A DNA stretch of 64,000 nt from the NCBI GenBank assembly GCA_047967505.1, contig CM106540.1, one strand, 5' to 3'. The notes beneath the pieces are model-generated. The model made no database searches and was not told the origin of the DNA. It was given only the letters and a program-made list of their open reading frames with translations. Numbering within the stretch: position 1 is the stretch's first letter; the number at the start of each line of letters is the position of its first letter. A program made the translations under genes and the position numbers. Origin of the DNA: Dipteris shenzhenensis (lineage: Eukaryota; Polypodiophyta; Polypodiopsida; Gleicheniales). Of the stretch, positions 10,698-21,794 are shown in pieces.

Positions 10698-12178
10698 TGC
10701 AACCCTCTCCAGCAAGTCTCTTCCAAGAGCCTTCGTGAAGATTTCCACAGCATTCTCTATAGTTGGACGGTACACCACGTCGACCTCTCCATCCATGATG
10801 AGCTCGTGTACAAAGTGATATTGAATTTCAATGTGTTTTGTGCAAGCGTGGAACACCGGGTTCTTTGCAATCGCCATGCAACTCTGATTGTCACATGATA
10901 ACTGCATAGGCTTGTTCTGCACTACACCCATGTCCCCCGAAATCCTCCTCAACCACACTGCCTCGCAAGAAGCAAAGCATGCAGATTTGTACTCGGCCTC
11001 GGTAGAAGAAAGAGCAACTGTGGGTTGCTTCTTATTGACCCATGACACAACTCCAAATTTAAGTGAGAAACAGTACCCTGTCACTAATCTCCTGCTGTCC
11101 ACGTCTCCTACCCAATCAAAGTCATAGAATCCGGTCAAGATGTTGCCCTTGGTATAGGTGATGCCATAATCAAGTGTGCCTTTCATGTATTTCAGCACCT
11201 GCATCCCTACCCTCTAATGGTTCTCTCGGGCTTATTGGAAAACCTACTTAGTACACCAGTCACAAAACTGATGTACGGCCGTGTGTTGCACAAGTAAATC
11301 AAGCTACCCACAAGCCTTTTGTACTTCGCTTCGTCCACTAGTGGTGATGAATCCTCATTTGAGAGCTTCACGTCAACCTCCATAGGGGTACCAACTATCT
11401 TGCACTCAGCCATGCCAAATGCCTTCAGTATCTCTTCACCAGCATAGTTCAGATGTGAAATGAAGATCTGTTTCGGCTCCTACCAAATGTCAATCCCCAA
11501 ACAGAAATGCATTGCTCTGAGGTCTATCATTTCGGACTCTCTTCCTAGCAAATGCTTCATCTTTGATATATTCTCTTCATGGTTCCCTGTTATGACAAGG
11601 TCGTCCACAAAAAGGACCATGATCATACACTTGCCTCCTTCTTTGAAGATATACAAATTTGCATCAAATGGGATTCTCCTTGAGATCTCCATTCAAAAAG
11701 GTGGATTTCACATCCATCTGAAACACAGGCCAACTTCCCTAGGCAGCTAAAGACAAAACACCGTGAATTGTGGTTAGTCGAGCTGTGGGAGCAAAAGTAT
11801 CTTGATAATCAAAACCATGTATCTGTGCAAATCCTTTTGCCATGAGCCAAGCCTTGTACTTATCCAACATGCCGTTGGACTTGTACTTGGTCTTGTACAC
11901 CCACTTGGTTCTGATTACCTTGCATTTTGGTGGTCGATCCACAAGGTCCCAAGTGTTGTTCTTCATTATGGAGCCATACTCTAACCGCATAGCCTCCATC
12001 CACCTATCATCGCCTTGTGCCTCTTCAAGACAATTGGGTTCATCAGCATGGATCACTTTTGTCATCAAAGCATAGTTGACCAAATGTTCCTGTGCCCTTC
12101 TTTGCTCCTCTAATCTCTTGGACCGGTGGTGTTCGGATGGTTCCTCCTCAATGGCTAGAGGTTCTCTACCGTCCAAAA
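10698..12178 (-). pseudogene. Copia-A pol 3' half (linker, reverse transcriptase, RNase H), minus strand
   Basis: Read right to left. 12176-11739 is the linker and RT start (KRLEEQRRAQEHLVNYA, then KVIRTKWVYKTK). A deletion removes the stretch with the first catalytic Asp, joining FLNG directly to a region near PFDANLYIF. 11692-11480 has FVDDLVITG, where the common Y is F. 11413-11207 and 11204-10674 hold RNase H ([39 protein letters not shown]). The last frame is open for 176 codons only because it runs into the fused LTR. Upstream of 12178 the sequence switches to Copia-C leader. Confidence 0.87.
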
Positions 12179-12595
12179 GTTGATGGTTGCTCCAAACTTG
12201 AGTTCCAACACCCGGGCAAAAAACGCAGGAACTGACACAGAGAGCCAGAAATCCAATGAAATGATCCTGGATTCAAGAATGAAGGTGTTTCCAAGCTCCT
12301 GAAGTAATGTGGACACCAAAAGCAAGCAATAGTTTCCTCTACAAGTCAACACGGAGTCTCTGTCATCGAACGGAATAGGGAAAAGCTCAAAAAACGACTT
12401 TTTCTTTGAAAGCTCTTAACAGGCTCTCAAAACCACTTCACAAAGCCAAAGTGACTTTTCCAAAGATTCCTCCAAGGTCTCTGCACACTCGGATGCAAGT
12501 AAAGTCACCCAGAAAGCTTCCCACAGAGCTTCTCCTTCCTCCCACAGAGCTGCTGAGCTTCCAAGCATTCACGCACGCTCAGCTAGATCACCCAG
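12179..12595 (-). mobile_element. Copia-C untranslated leader
   Basis: This lies between a perfect primer-binding site (12596-12607) and the Copia-A pol junction near 12178, on the minus strand. I found no gag-like reading frame in it. It may be 5' leader of Copia-C or captured unrelated DNA. Confidence 0.5.
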
Positions 12596-12607
12596 GCTCT
12601 GATACCA
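12596..12607 (-). other. Primer-binding site of Copia-C (initiator Met tRNA)
   Basis: TGGTATCAGAGC on the minus strand is the canonical plant copia primer site, with no mismatch. It sits two bases inside the LTR end. The neighbouring Copia-A copy has TGGTATCAGATC, so Copia-C looks less decayed here. Confidence 0.85.
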
Positions 12608-12609
12608 AT

Positions 12610-12782
12610 TGAGAGTGCTCTCAACAGAAGCAAGAATGGAAGAAGGAGAGAGAGAGACAGAGAGCCACACAAGTTTGGTGGGTGCAGAACCACCCTAATC
12701 TTCTTTTTCATTCATTTATATATGTGTTTGAGTATTGTACATAACTGGGGTTAAGGCACAGTGACCTTTAACCCCCACAACA
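12610..12782 (-). mobile_element. Copia-C 5' LTR (173 bp)
   Basis: On the minus strand it runs TGTTGTGGGGG ... GCACTCTCA. A TATATAAATG promoter candidate lies mid-way (about 12713-12724). Its length is short for copia and close to TRIM-like elements. On its outer side it joins a Copia-B2 scrap. The second LTR is not in the window. Confidence 0.75.
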
Positions 12783-12826
12783 ATCACAAAATATTAGTGG
12801 ACCTATAGTGTCCTCTAGCAGTGGTT
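12783..12826 (+). mobile_element. Copia-B2 scrap upstream of the Copia-A insertion
   Basis: About 44 bp match 36401-36444 of Copia-B1 in the plus orientation (ATCACAAAATATTAGTGGAC and following bases). It ends with TGGTT at 12822-12826, the target duplication next to the Copia-A 5' LTR. The sequence that should follow in Copia-B lies at 10241 and leftwards, on the opposite strand. Confidence 0.8.
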
Positions 12827-13558
12827 TGTTAGATATCAATGCTCCACTCTCGTGTAACTACGCGGGAACCAGCTAACTCTACTTGTAAGCCCCCCATATG
12901 AGGAGAAGGCATTTGAGTAGCTCAATTTCGGGTAGGTCCTGGTTTGGACACCAGATGGGGGCCATGTGTGGCCTGATGGCTAGACGGCTTCAGATAGAGT
13001 TGGCACACTACCAACTAGGCTACATGCAAGTGTGGGAAGAAATCCCTTGACTGATCGCATTGAGGGTAGATGGAGCATTTCCTGGGGTAGCCCACTCTCG
13101 AGCTACGGGGCCCGTTTGGAGCCTCATATGATCTTGGATGGCTCTGGGCCCCGAACAGAGACCATAGGTTAGTTACTCTGTTTTGCACACCAATTCTATC
13201 ATATGGTCAGTGGCCTATTTTGGGACTGACCCCTAGTTGACCGTTGTGGGGGGTCTAGGTTGGTCACCCAATTGAGCCTAACTGACTACGACTAGTGGCT
13301 ATATAAGAGCAAGCCTGTGAAGCCCATTTCATCACTGGCTACAGCAACCCTGATTCCTTAGCTTCCAGCCTTCGTCTTCTACTATTTCTAGTATGCCATC
13401 AAAGCTTCTTTCACAGGAGCGCACAGTTGGGAGGCAACGCCATCTATTGTATCCGTTCTACAGTAATCAAATTTTTGATTCTCCATCCTATCTTGTTTTC
13501 TCTCTTGCATACGAGATCTTGTTATCTATTGAGCGTAGACATTGTATTATTTCTTACA
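12827..13558 (+). mobile_element. Copia-A 5' LTR (732 bp, complete)
   Basis: It runs TGTTAGATATC ... TTTCTTACA and is followed at once by a copia primer site. It is the reference copy for the family here. It carries a TATATAAG box at 13300-13307. The left flank is the TGGTT target duplication. Confidence 0.92.
13300..13307 (+). promoter_or_regulatory. TATA-box candidate in Copia-A LTR
   Basis: TATATAAG, followed by AGCAAGC, is conserved in all LTR-A copies that include this region (279-286, about 7240, about 18547). It is the likely U3 core promoter. Confidence 0.6.
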
Positions 13559-13570
13559 TGGTATCAGATC
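13559..13570 (+). other. Primer-binding site of Copia-A
   Basis: TGGTATCAGATC begins immediately after the LTR. It differs from the canonical TGGTATCAGAGC by one base. Confidence 0.85.
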
Positions 13571-13630
13571 CTGGACTCTCGAGCAAGAAGATTTGGTAGT
13601 GTGTTTCTGTTTGCGAGCAGATTGTGAGAG

Positions 13631-14545
13631 ATGGCCCAGCCCACAAGACTGCGAATCCCACCGTTCGGCGAAAGTGGAAAGTTAGATGGCTCTAACTATC
13701 CACTCTGGAAGTTCAAGGTGAAGATCATCCTAAGTGCATACGAGCTTTGGGACACTGCTACTGGGGTGGACATGATGCTAGTTGCGAGACTGGATCTAGC
13801 CAATGCAGGACAATAGATAGAACCAATTGCAGATGAAATTCTCGCATGGATAAGAAGAAATGTAGATGCGTTGTGTTCTATTGTCTGCAGTGTTAGTGAT
13901 TCCATCATGGCATTAATTCAACATGTCACCACAGTGGAGGAGGCATGGATGGTCTTGAAAAATCAGTACGAGACCATGAATCAGACACGGATTCAGAATC
14001 TAGAGACTCAATTCGCAAACGAGAAGTTGTCTGGCGGCAGAGAAGTTCATCACTAGGGTAAAGAATCTACACGATCAGATGACTATGATTGGCATCACCA
14101 TCACCAGCGAGAATCTAGCACAAAGGTGCATACGGATTCTCCCACAAAGTACGATGGTCTTGTTATGGCGCTAAATACGCAGAATAGAAATCTGCCCCTC
14201 AACTTTGAGGATTTCAGCATGATGCTTCTAGAGGAGGAGATGCATCACAAGATGAGGACTGGAGAAGATTCGGCTTTCTAGACCAGATCAAAGAAAGGTA
14301 AGGGTAAGGACTCTGGTAACCCATCTTCTTCTGATGATAAAAAGAGAAAGAAGAAGATCAAGTGCTTCTATTGCAACAAGGCAGGCACAAGCATAATGAG
14401 TGCCGAAAGAAGATTGCAGATGAGAAGAACAGAGTAAAGAAAGAGTACAGCAACAATGCACAGGCAGCACCAATAGAGCTGTTCATCACAATTGAGGAGA
14501 TTTGCATGGAGGCATTTCATGTACTTGCAGATGAACCATGGATCA
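13631..14545 (+). pseudogene. Copia-A gag
   Basis: The ATG at 13631 starts MAQPTRLRIPPFGESGKLDG, 61 codons before a stop. The N-terminal block with NYPLWKFKVK is typical of copia gag. A further segment (13871-14056) reads VEEAWMVLKNQYETMNQTRI, the UBN2-type core. At about 14360-14405 the zinc knuckle CFYCNKAG...HKHNEC is split by a frameshift in its middle. Stops at 13816, 14055 and 14280 and the knuckle frameshift show it is dead. Confidence 0.88.
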
Positions 14546-15256
14546 TTGACAGTGGTGCATCCACATGACCAGTTGGAAGGATTGGTATACCTCTGTACAG
14601 CCGATAGGGAATGACATCTTGGTAGCAGTCGGCAATGATGCAAAATGTCTAGCAAAAGGAAAAGGTACGATTGCTCTCAAATCAGATGGAGTTGTAAAAT
14701 AGTTGTCTGATGTTCTTTATGTGCTAGATATCAAGAGGAACTTGTTGTCCGTTTCTACGATCACGGATCGGGACCTCAAAGTTCAATTCGATAAGAATGG
14801 TGCATAGATCTAGATCTTCAAGGGAAGGTCATTGGTAAAGGTACACGGTGCAACAACATTTACGAACTCTCAACTTTCAGTGCTCGAGTGGATGTGAAGA
14901 ACACTAAGCTGTGGCATGAGAGGTTTGGTCATCTAAACCTTAGTTCTTTGAAGGAGATGCATAAAAGTGGAATGATTGCAGACCTACCAGAAATTTCAAA
15001 TCTGCCCGATGTATGTGAAGCTTGCATGATGGACAAGCAGCATCGGCATCCCTTTCCTAAAGAGGCCAGCAAGGCAAAGGCTCCTCTAGAGCTCGTTCAC
15101 ACAGACCTCTGTGAAAAGATGGAGAGGGGAGCTTTGGGTGGTTCCTACTACTTCATGACGGTGATCAATGACTACAGTAGAAGGACATGGATATACTTCC
15201 TGAATGGGCCGGAGTATGATGAAAGGGAAAGATTTGCCAAAGACTTTCTAGGCTGA
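14546..15256 (+). pseudogene. Copia-A protease and N-terminal integrase
   Basis: WIIDSGAST at about 14540-14567 is the aspartic protease active site. LSDVLYVLDIKRNLLSVS at about 14703-14757 is the usual protease C-terminal block. Integrase starts in the open segment at 14888: LWHERFGHLN and CEACMMDKQHRHPFP give the HHCC zinc domain, and LVHTDLCEKM holds the first catalytic Asp. After RTWIYFLN the frame jumps to sequence that in Copia-A1 lies near 4510. Roughly 240 bp, with the second Asp and the Glu, is deleted. Confidence 0.87.
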
Positions 15257-16862
15257 AGCATGTAACACTGCAATTTACATCCTCAATCGTAGCTACACGA
15301 AGGTTGTGAATGGGATGACTCCACTGCAAGCCTTTTCTGGTAAGAAACCTTCAACTGCACATTTCAAAGTTTTTGGATGTGACTGTTTTGTGCATGTCCC
15401 TGATGCTACCAAGACCAAATGGGAACCGACAAGCCGGAAGTGTATTTTCTTAGGCTATAATGAAGAGGCGAAGGGTTACCGTCTCTATAACCATGTTACC
15501 AAGAAGGTAATTGTAAGTCACGATGTGGTCTTCTCAGAACAGCTGCATCAATTAGAGGAGTATGCTTCCTTCCCAGACAACTAGGACGAGGATATCCATC
15601 CAGTACCACCACCAACAGTAGATCGAACTCCCCCAAGGGTGCCTGGGAGGATTTAAGACAAAGAAGATGAAGAAGAGCCTACAGAACCACAATGGCAATG
15701 GCCATTCCCAAAGTGGGTATTGGGCTACAGTGAAGAGGCAAAGGGTTACCGTCTCTATAACCCTGTTACCAAGAAGGTAATAGTAAGTCACGATGTGGTC
15801 TTCTTAGAACTGCTGCACCAATTGGAGGAGGATGCTTCCTTCCCAGACAACCAAGACTAGGATATCCATCCAGTACAATCACCAACAGCAGACCGAACTC
15901 CCCCAATGGTGCTTGGGAGGATTCAAGATAAAGAAGAGCAAGAAGAGCCGGTGGAACCACAATGGCAATGGGCATTCCTGAAGTGGGTAAAGCAGCCTTT
16001 GGATGGCAGAGAACCTCCAACCATTGAGGAGGAACCATCCAAACACCACCGATCCAAGAGATTAGAGGAGCAAAGAAGGGCACAAGAACACTTGGTCAAC
16101 TATGCTTTGATGACAGAGATGATCCATGCTGATGAACCCAAGTGTCTTGAAGAGGCACAGAGTGATGATAGGTGGATGGAGGCTATGCAGTCAGAGTATG
16201 GCTCCATAATGAAGAACAACACTTGGGCCCTTGTGGAACGACCACCAAAATGCAAGGTAATCGGAACCAAGTGGGTGTACAAGACTAAGTCCAATGGCAT
16301 GTTGGATAAGTATAAGGCTTAGCTCATGGCAAAAGGATTTGCACATGTACATGGTTTTGATTATCAAGATACTTTTGCACCCATAGCTTGACCAACCACA
16401 ATTCACAGTGTTTTGTGTTTAGCAGCCCAAGGAAGTTGGCCCGTGTTTTAGATGAATAAAAAATCTGCTTGAATGGAGATCTCAAGAAGGAGGTATACGT
16501 GGAACAACCACCAAGTTTTGTGATCCCTGGTTTACAAGGTAAAGTCTGTAAACTAAAGAAGGCACTTTACGAGCTGAAACAGGCCCACGAGCATGGTACT
16601 AGTGAATTGATGCCTACTTTCTACAAAAGGGTTTAGGAGGAACCCATCTGATGCAAATTTGTATATCTTCAAAGAAGGAGGCAAGTGTATGATTGTGGTC
16701 CTTTACGTGGACGACCTTGTCATAACAGGGAACCATGAAGAGAAGATCTCACAGACAAAGCATTTGCTAGGAAGAGAGTTTGAAATGATAGACCTCGGAC
16801 TGATGCATTTCTATCTGGGGATTGAAGTTTGGCAAGAGCCAAAATAGATCTTCATCTCACAG
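15257..16862 (+). pseudogene. Copia-A integrase C-terminus, linker and truncated reverse transcriptase
   Basis: 15306-15584 holds the integrase C-terminal blocks (FGCDCFVHVPDATKTKWEP). A ~270-bp in-frame tandem duplication follows. 15906-16322 is linker and RT start. 16323-16660 continues with stops. 16659-16847 holds YVDDLVITGNHEEKIS and FYLGIEVWQEP. The element breaks off near 16862 before RNase H. The same RT region also exists on the minus strand at 10698-12178, so the two halves of this Copia-A insertion overlap by about 0.9 kb. Confidence 0.87.
15450..15989 (+). repeat. 270-bp tandem duplication in Copia-A integrase/linker
   Basis: TGAAGAGGCGAAGGGTTACC at 15461 recurs as TGAAGAGGCAAAGGGTTACC at 15731, a period of 270 bp (90 codons). 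Both copies contain the KKVIVSHDVVF block and the linker. The two copies differ at scattered bases. Copia-A1 has a single copy. Confidence 0.85.
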
Positions 16863-17492
16863 CACTTGCTTACTATATGGCTCATAAGCATGCCAAATAT
16901 TGCATTTCATAATACACAGCATCAAACCTGATAGCATGCCCTTTTGCCTATTTGTGTTTTGAAGCATTTGAGGCCACATTGCAGTTGTTTGGGATATCCA
17001 ATTTTGTTGATGTGTATCACTGGAGAAGGGGGGGGAAATCGACAGGCTGAAAATTTTGCTACTCCTGCGAATTTCAAATTTTCACACCTCCTGCCCATCG
17101 AATCTTGGAAGATTAAGTACCTACAACCTATCCTTGCCTTGCAACCTACACACACCTTGATGTGGCCTTGTGCCATCTTTGGTATGGCATTGTTGTCTGT
17201 TGGAAAAGTTGTGATCTATTCTTTGCTTGTCTCGCAAGCTAGCTTCTCTCTATTTTGGTTTGGCATTGTTGTCTTTCACTGATCGTCTACATGGCAACAT
17301 GCAGCTTGCCATGGCTTGCAGGAGAAGTAGATAGAGGCTACAAGACAAGAAAGCTAAAAAGATTGGTTTGGGCACAAGGAATAGATTGCAGCTCGCCATG
17401 GCAAGCAGACAGAGGTTGCAAGATACGAAAGCTAAAAAGATTGGTCAGGGCACAAGGAATAGATTGTGGGTCAAGGAAAGAAATGGAACGAT
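16863..17492 (+). repeat. Module S, copy 1 (plus orientation)
   Basis: This ~630-bp non-coding segment is the reverse complement of 19024-19656. It begins where Copia-A breaks off. It contains an ~80-bp tandem duplication at about 17300-17464 built around GCTAAAAAGATTGGT and GCACAAGGAATAGATTG. Module D follows directly. Confidence 0.85.
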
Positions 17493-18435
17493 AAAAGAAA
17501 CAATTAAAAATTGTAAATAGGGTTGGATTTATTAAAAGATCTTTGCACATGGACAAATTGCACATTTCAATATTTTCCATTTTAGGGTGAATCTAGATAC
17601 CAATATCAACAACTATCAATTTTTTAACACCACCATGCAGTAATCCCAAAAGTTTGGATTCCAAATTTTCAATCCATTTTGGTTTTCAATAAATCCAAAA
17701 AAAGTTATGGGGTGGGCCCTCAAATGGTGTTCATCACTTTAGCACAACAATGGAGGCCATAAACCCATACCTAATGTTCTCATTTAGGTGTGTCCTTGGG
17801 TTGAGGATAAGCTCATTTAGTGTATTTTTGAATGATTACTTGGTTGCATTTATATACATAACAAAATTTTGACGTTTTTGAATACAGTGCTATATTCTAT
17901 AGTCTTCGAGATGAATGCTTCACATGTAATAGAGCACTAGTAATGCTTTAATAGTCTCATTTCAAATCATTATTCCATAATTTTTTGGTTTCATGTTCAA
18001 GTTTTGAATGTGTACTACAACTTGAGGAACAAGTTTGTCAAATTCTGTTGAGCAATGCATAAGTTATGGGTCATGCAAGATACTCATATACAAAAAAATT
18101 CCTTGAACCTCACCAAAAATGGCTACACCCAAGCAAACAATGACCCAGTTCCTACAAATACATTCAATTCCAATTCCATTCCATCTTTTTCTTTGCTAGC
18201 AACGTCTCTCTAAATATATTTCATTTTTATTGGACACAGTTAAGAAGCATTCAAAAAGATTGAAAAAACCCTTTTTTAGAATGCTCCTTTGTGACATTTA
18301 GTTTTACTAAACCTTTCTTAAATTGAAACTAATTATTTTAAACTTGATTTCGATGTAGTTTTGATTCAATGACATGATTTCAAAAAATTTGGCAATCAGT
18401 TGTCATGAAATCTCCATAGGTAAGCTAGAGTGCCT
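17493..18435 (+). repeat. Module D, copy 1
   Basis: This ~940-bp AT-rich segment is repeated in the same orientation at 19657-20604 with small indels (for example an extra block near 17695 and a shorter one at 20544). No coding signature is visible. It stops at AGAGTGCCT, where a Copia-A LTR piece joins. Confidence 0.85.
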
Positions 18436-18809
18436 ATGGTTCTATCATGTGGTCAGTGGCCTATTTCGGGACCGACCTCTAGTTGATCAATTTGGGCATA
18501 CTGGGTCGATCTCCCAATTGGGTCTAACCAACTATGACTGGTGGCTATATAAGAGCAAGCCCATGAAGCCCATTATCATCACTAGCTATAGCAATCCTGA
18601 TTCCTTAGAATCCAGCCTCCGTCCTCCTCTACGGTTTCCAGCATGCCATCGAAGCTTCTCTCACAGGAGCGCATGGCTGGGAGGCAGTACCATCTATTGT
18701 ATCAGTTTTATAGAAATCAAATTTTTGATTCTCCATACTATCTACTTTTCTCTCTTGCATATGAGATCCTATTATCTATTGACCACAAACGTTGCATTGT
18801 TTTCTTACA
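18436..18809 (+). mobile_element. Copia-A LTR 3' fragment
   Basis: It matches the last ~375 bp of LTR-A, from GGTTCTATCATGTGG to TTTTCTTACA, including the TATATAAG box. The first half is missing. It separates the two D modules. The sequence after it (18810-19023) is not the Copia-A primer site. Confidence 0.85.
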
Positions 18810-19023
18810 TTATTCACCTCTTGAATGGCCTTATGTTGCTTCCTTGAATGCTACAACCAATTGTGACACCACAGCTCATGTTCTTCACTTTGATCATAAT
18901 GATCGAATGCATGCATCTGCAACAACAACTACTTACTATTGCTACTCTACAAGGAGTCTTCTTTCTTATCGTTGTTTCTCCCTTTGCAAATGTTGCAAAA
19001 GTGTCTTCCATTGCCGTTTTGAT
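18810..19023. other. Unassigned spacer
   Basis: I see no coding, LTR or repeat match to the rest of the window in this stretch. It lies between the LTR-A fragment and the inverted S module. Confidence 0.4.
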
Positions 19024-19656
19024 ATCGTTCCATTTCTTTCCTTGACCCACAACCTGTTCCTTGTGCCCTAACAAATCTTTTTAGCTTTCCTATCTTGCAA
19101 CCTTTGTCTACTTGCCATGGCAAGCTGCAATCTATTCCTTGTACCCAAACCAATCTTTTTAGCTTTCTTAGCTTGCAGCCTCTGTCTACTTCCCTTGCAA
19201 GCCATGGCAAGCTGCATGTTGCCATCGAGATGATCAGTGAAAGACAACAAATGCCAAACCAAAACAGAGAGAAGCTAGCTTATGAGGTGATCAAAGAATA
19301 GATCACAACTTTCCCAAAAGATGACAATGCCAAACCACAAATGGCACAAGGCCACATCAAGGTGCATGCGGGTTGTAGGGCAAGGACAAGTTGTAGGTAC
19401 TTAATTTCCAAGATTTGATGAGTGGGAGGTGTGAAAATTTGAAATTCACAGGAGTAGCAAAATTTTCAGCCTGTCAATTCCCCCCCCCTTCTCTAGTGAT
19501 ACACATCCACAAAATTGGATATCCCAAACAAGTGCAATGTGGCCTCAAATGCTTTAAAACACAAATAGGCAAAAGGGCACGCTATCAAGTTTGATGCTGT
19601 GTATTATGAAATCCAATATTTGGCATGCTTATGAGCCATATAGCAAGAAAGTGTAT
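19024..19656 (-). repeat. Module S, copy 2 (inverted)
   Basis: It is the reverse complement of 16863-17492, including the tandem duplication and the homopolymer G/C run (17029-17036 versus 19478-19487). It is followed by module D in the same orientation as copy 1, so only S is flipped. Confidence 0.85.
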
Positions 19657-20604
19657 GGAAAAAGAAACAATTCAAATTGTAAATAGGGTTGGATTTATCA
19701 AAAGATCTTTGCACATGGACAAATTGCACATTTCAATATTTTCCATTTTAGGGTGAATCTAGATACCAATATCAACAACTGTCAATTTTTTAACACCACC
19801 ATGCAATAGTCCTAGTAGTTTGGATTCCAAATTTTCAATCCGTTTTGGTCTTCAACAAATCAAAGTGGGCCCTCAAATGGTGTTTCACTTTAGCACAACA
19901 ATGGAGGCCATAAACCCATACCTAATGTTCTCATTTAGGTGTGTCCTTGGGTTGAGGATAAGCTCATGTAGTGTATTTTTGAATGATTACTTGGTTGCAT
20001 TTATATACATAACAAAATTTTGATGTTTTTGAATACAGTGCTATATCCTATAGTCTTCAAGATGAATGCTTCACATGCAATAGAGCACTAGTAATGCTTT
20101 AACAGTCTCATTTCAAATCGTTATTCCATAATTTTTTGGTTTAATGTTCAGGTTTTGAATGTGTACTACAACTTGAGGAACAAGTTTGTTAAATTCTATT
20201 GAGCAATGCATAAGTTATGGCTGATGCAAGATACCTATATACAAAAAATTCCTTGAACCTCACCAAAAATGGCTACACCCAAGCAAACAATGACCCAATT
20301 CCTACAAATACATTCAATTCCAATTCCATTCCATCTTTTTCTTTGCTAGCAAAGTCTCTCTGAATATATTTCATTTTTATTGGACACAGTTAAGAAGCAT
20401 TCAAAAAGATAAAAACAACCCTTTTTTAGAATGCTTCTTTGTGACATTAGTTTTACTAAACCTTTCTTAAATTCAAACTAATTCTTTTAAACTTAATTTC
20501 AATGTAGTTTTGATTCAATGACATGATTTCAAAAAATTTGGCAATCGGTCTCTTATATTAATGAGTTGTCATGAAATCTCCATAGGCAACCTAGAGTGCC
20601 TTGC
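19657..20604 (+). repeat. Module D, copy 2
   Basis: This is the direct repeat of 17493-18435. Beyond AGAGTGCCT it continues into sequence absent from copy 1, which suggests this copy keeps the original right flank. Confidence 0.85.
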
Positions 20605-21676
20605 AATTGTGTGAGTATCCATAAAGTTATATGCCTATCCTCATTATTCACATTTTGAATCCTTTTGAAAGTTAAACAAATTATGTTTCTTTGACCAATC
20701 TACTAAACAAATGATAACTTCAAGGGGGACTAGCTCGATGGGTTCTCCTACTCCAAGATTATGGTTTTAGTAAATCTTATCAACCTAGGTGCATAACAAC
20801 ATGGTGGTAAACACAATATCTCATATTCAAGTGCACAAACACAATTTTTGTCCTCATCATCCTTTGTTGATCAGTTTCTAGTTGCTTCAAGAAATCACTT
20901 GCCAATTCCTTTTATCTAATCTCGTAGATGAACTCAAATCTTTTCTTGATCTTTGCAAGCTACAACCCCAAGATCCTCGCATATAATGTCTCATGCAAAA
21001 AATGTCTTCTTATAAACCCCATAGTACTTTTACATCTATGATGATTGGGTCTAGTTTAATAAACCCCCTTTTCAACCAAGATTATTTGTTCTTATAGATG
21101 TTCTATCACTGTACCTCCATGATTTTCATAATGAGGTATCTAGTAGACACCTTTGTTTCATCAAGTTTTTGACAAAACTCCATACAAAGTTCTTTTGACT
21201 TTGAATATGTGATATTGTCTTCTTCTTATCTCCAATCATACATGTCCTATGTGCCAACTCAATGCCATAAGCTACCAACAACAAAGAAGCCATTAGGATA
21301 TATCTTACAATCTATAACATCCATAGAACCTTTTGTGATGATCACATATGACATAATAGGTCTCTTTCCCATCAAAACCTTGTAATTCATACATAATTGT
21401 ACTCATAGATTTTTTGAGTTGACAAGAAACCTAAAACCTTTGAAATATATCAAGGCATTAGATGTAGTAGAATTTCTAATTAAAGAAGTCGTTCTTCAAC
21501 ATGGATGCTCAAAATATCTTTTCTCAAACTAGGACTCTAAATTTTATATCAAAAGCAATACCTTTCAACCCTTAATGGCCTACAAGGAGACTGAATGGAA
21601 TGATCAATCTTATGTTAGTCATATATGTCAATCCTCAAGATTGACATTAGGACTCCATTAGGATGTCTGTTTATAG
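20605..21676. other. Unassigned AT-rich DNA
   Basis: No open frame or retroelement motif was recognised on either strand. Confidence 0.4.
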
Positions 21677-21678
21677 TA

Positions 21679-21709
<31 letters not shown>
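21677..21709 (+). repeat. (GA)n microsatellite
   Basis: An uninterrupted AG/GA run of about 33 bp. Confidence 0.9.
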
Positions 21710-21794
21710 CTTTCATGTTTCATTAATGCACCATTCAAGATTATCCTTTTTAATCCAAAATCACATGAAAATAATGTCATGACATTGGTAATTT

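Noticed and set aside
12596-13570. tRNA-like matches (GATACCA, TGGTATCAGA)
   Set aside because: These are primer-binding sites complementary to initiator Met tRNA, not tRNA genes. No cloverleaf was found around them.
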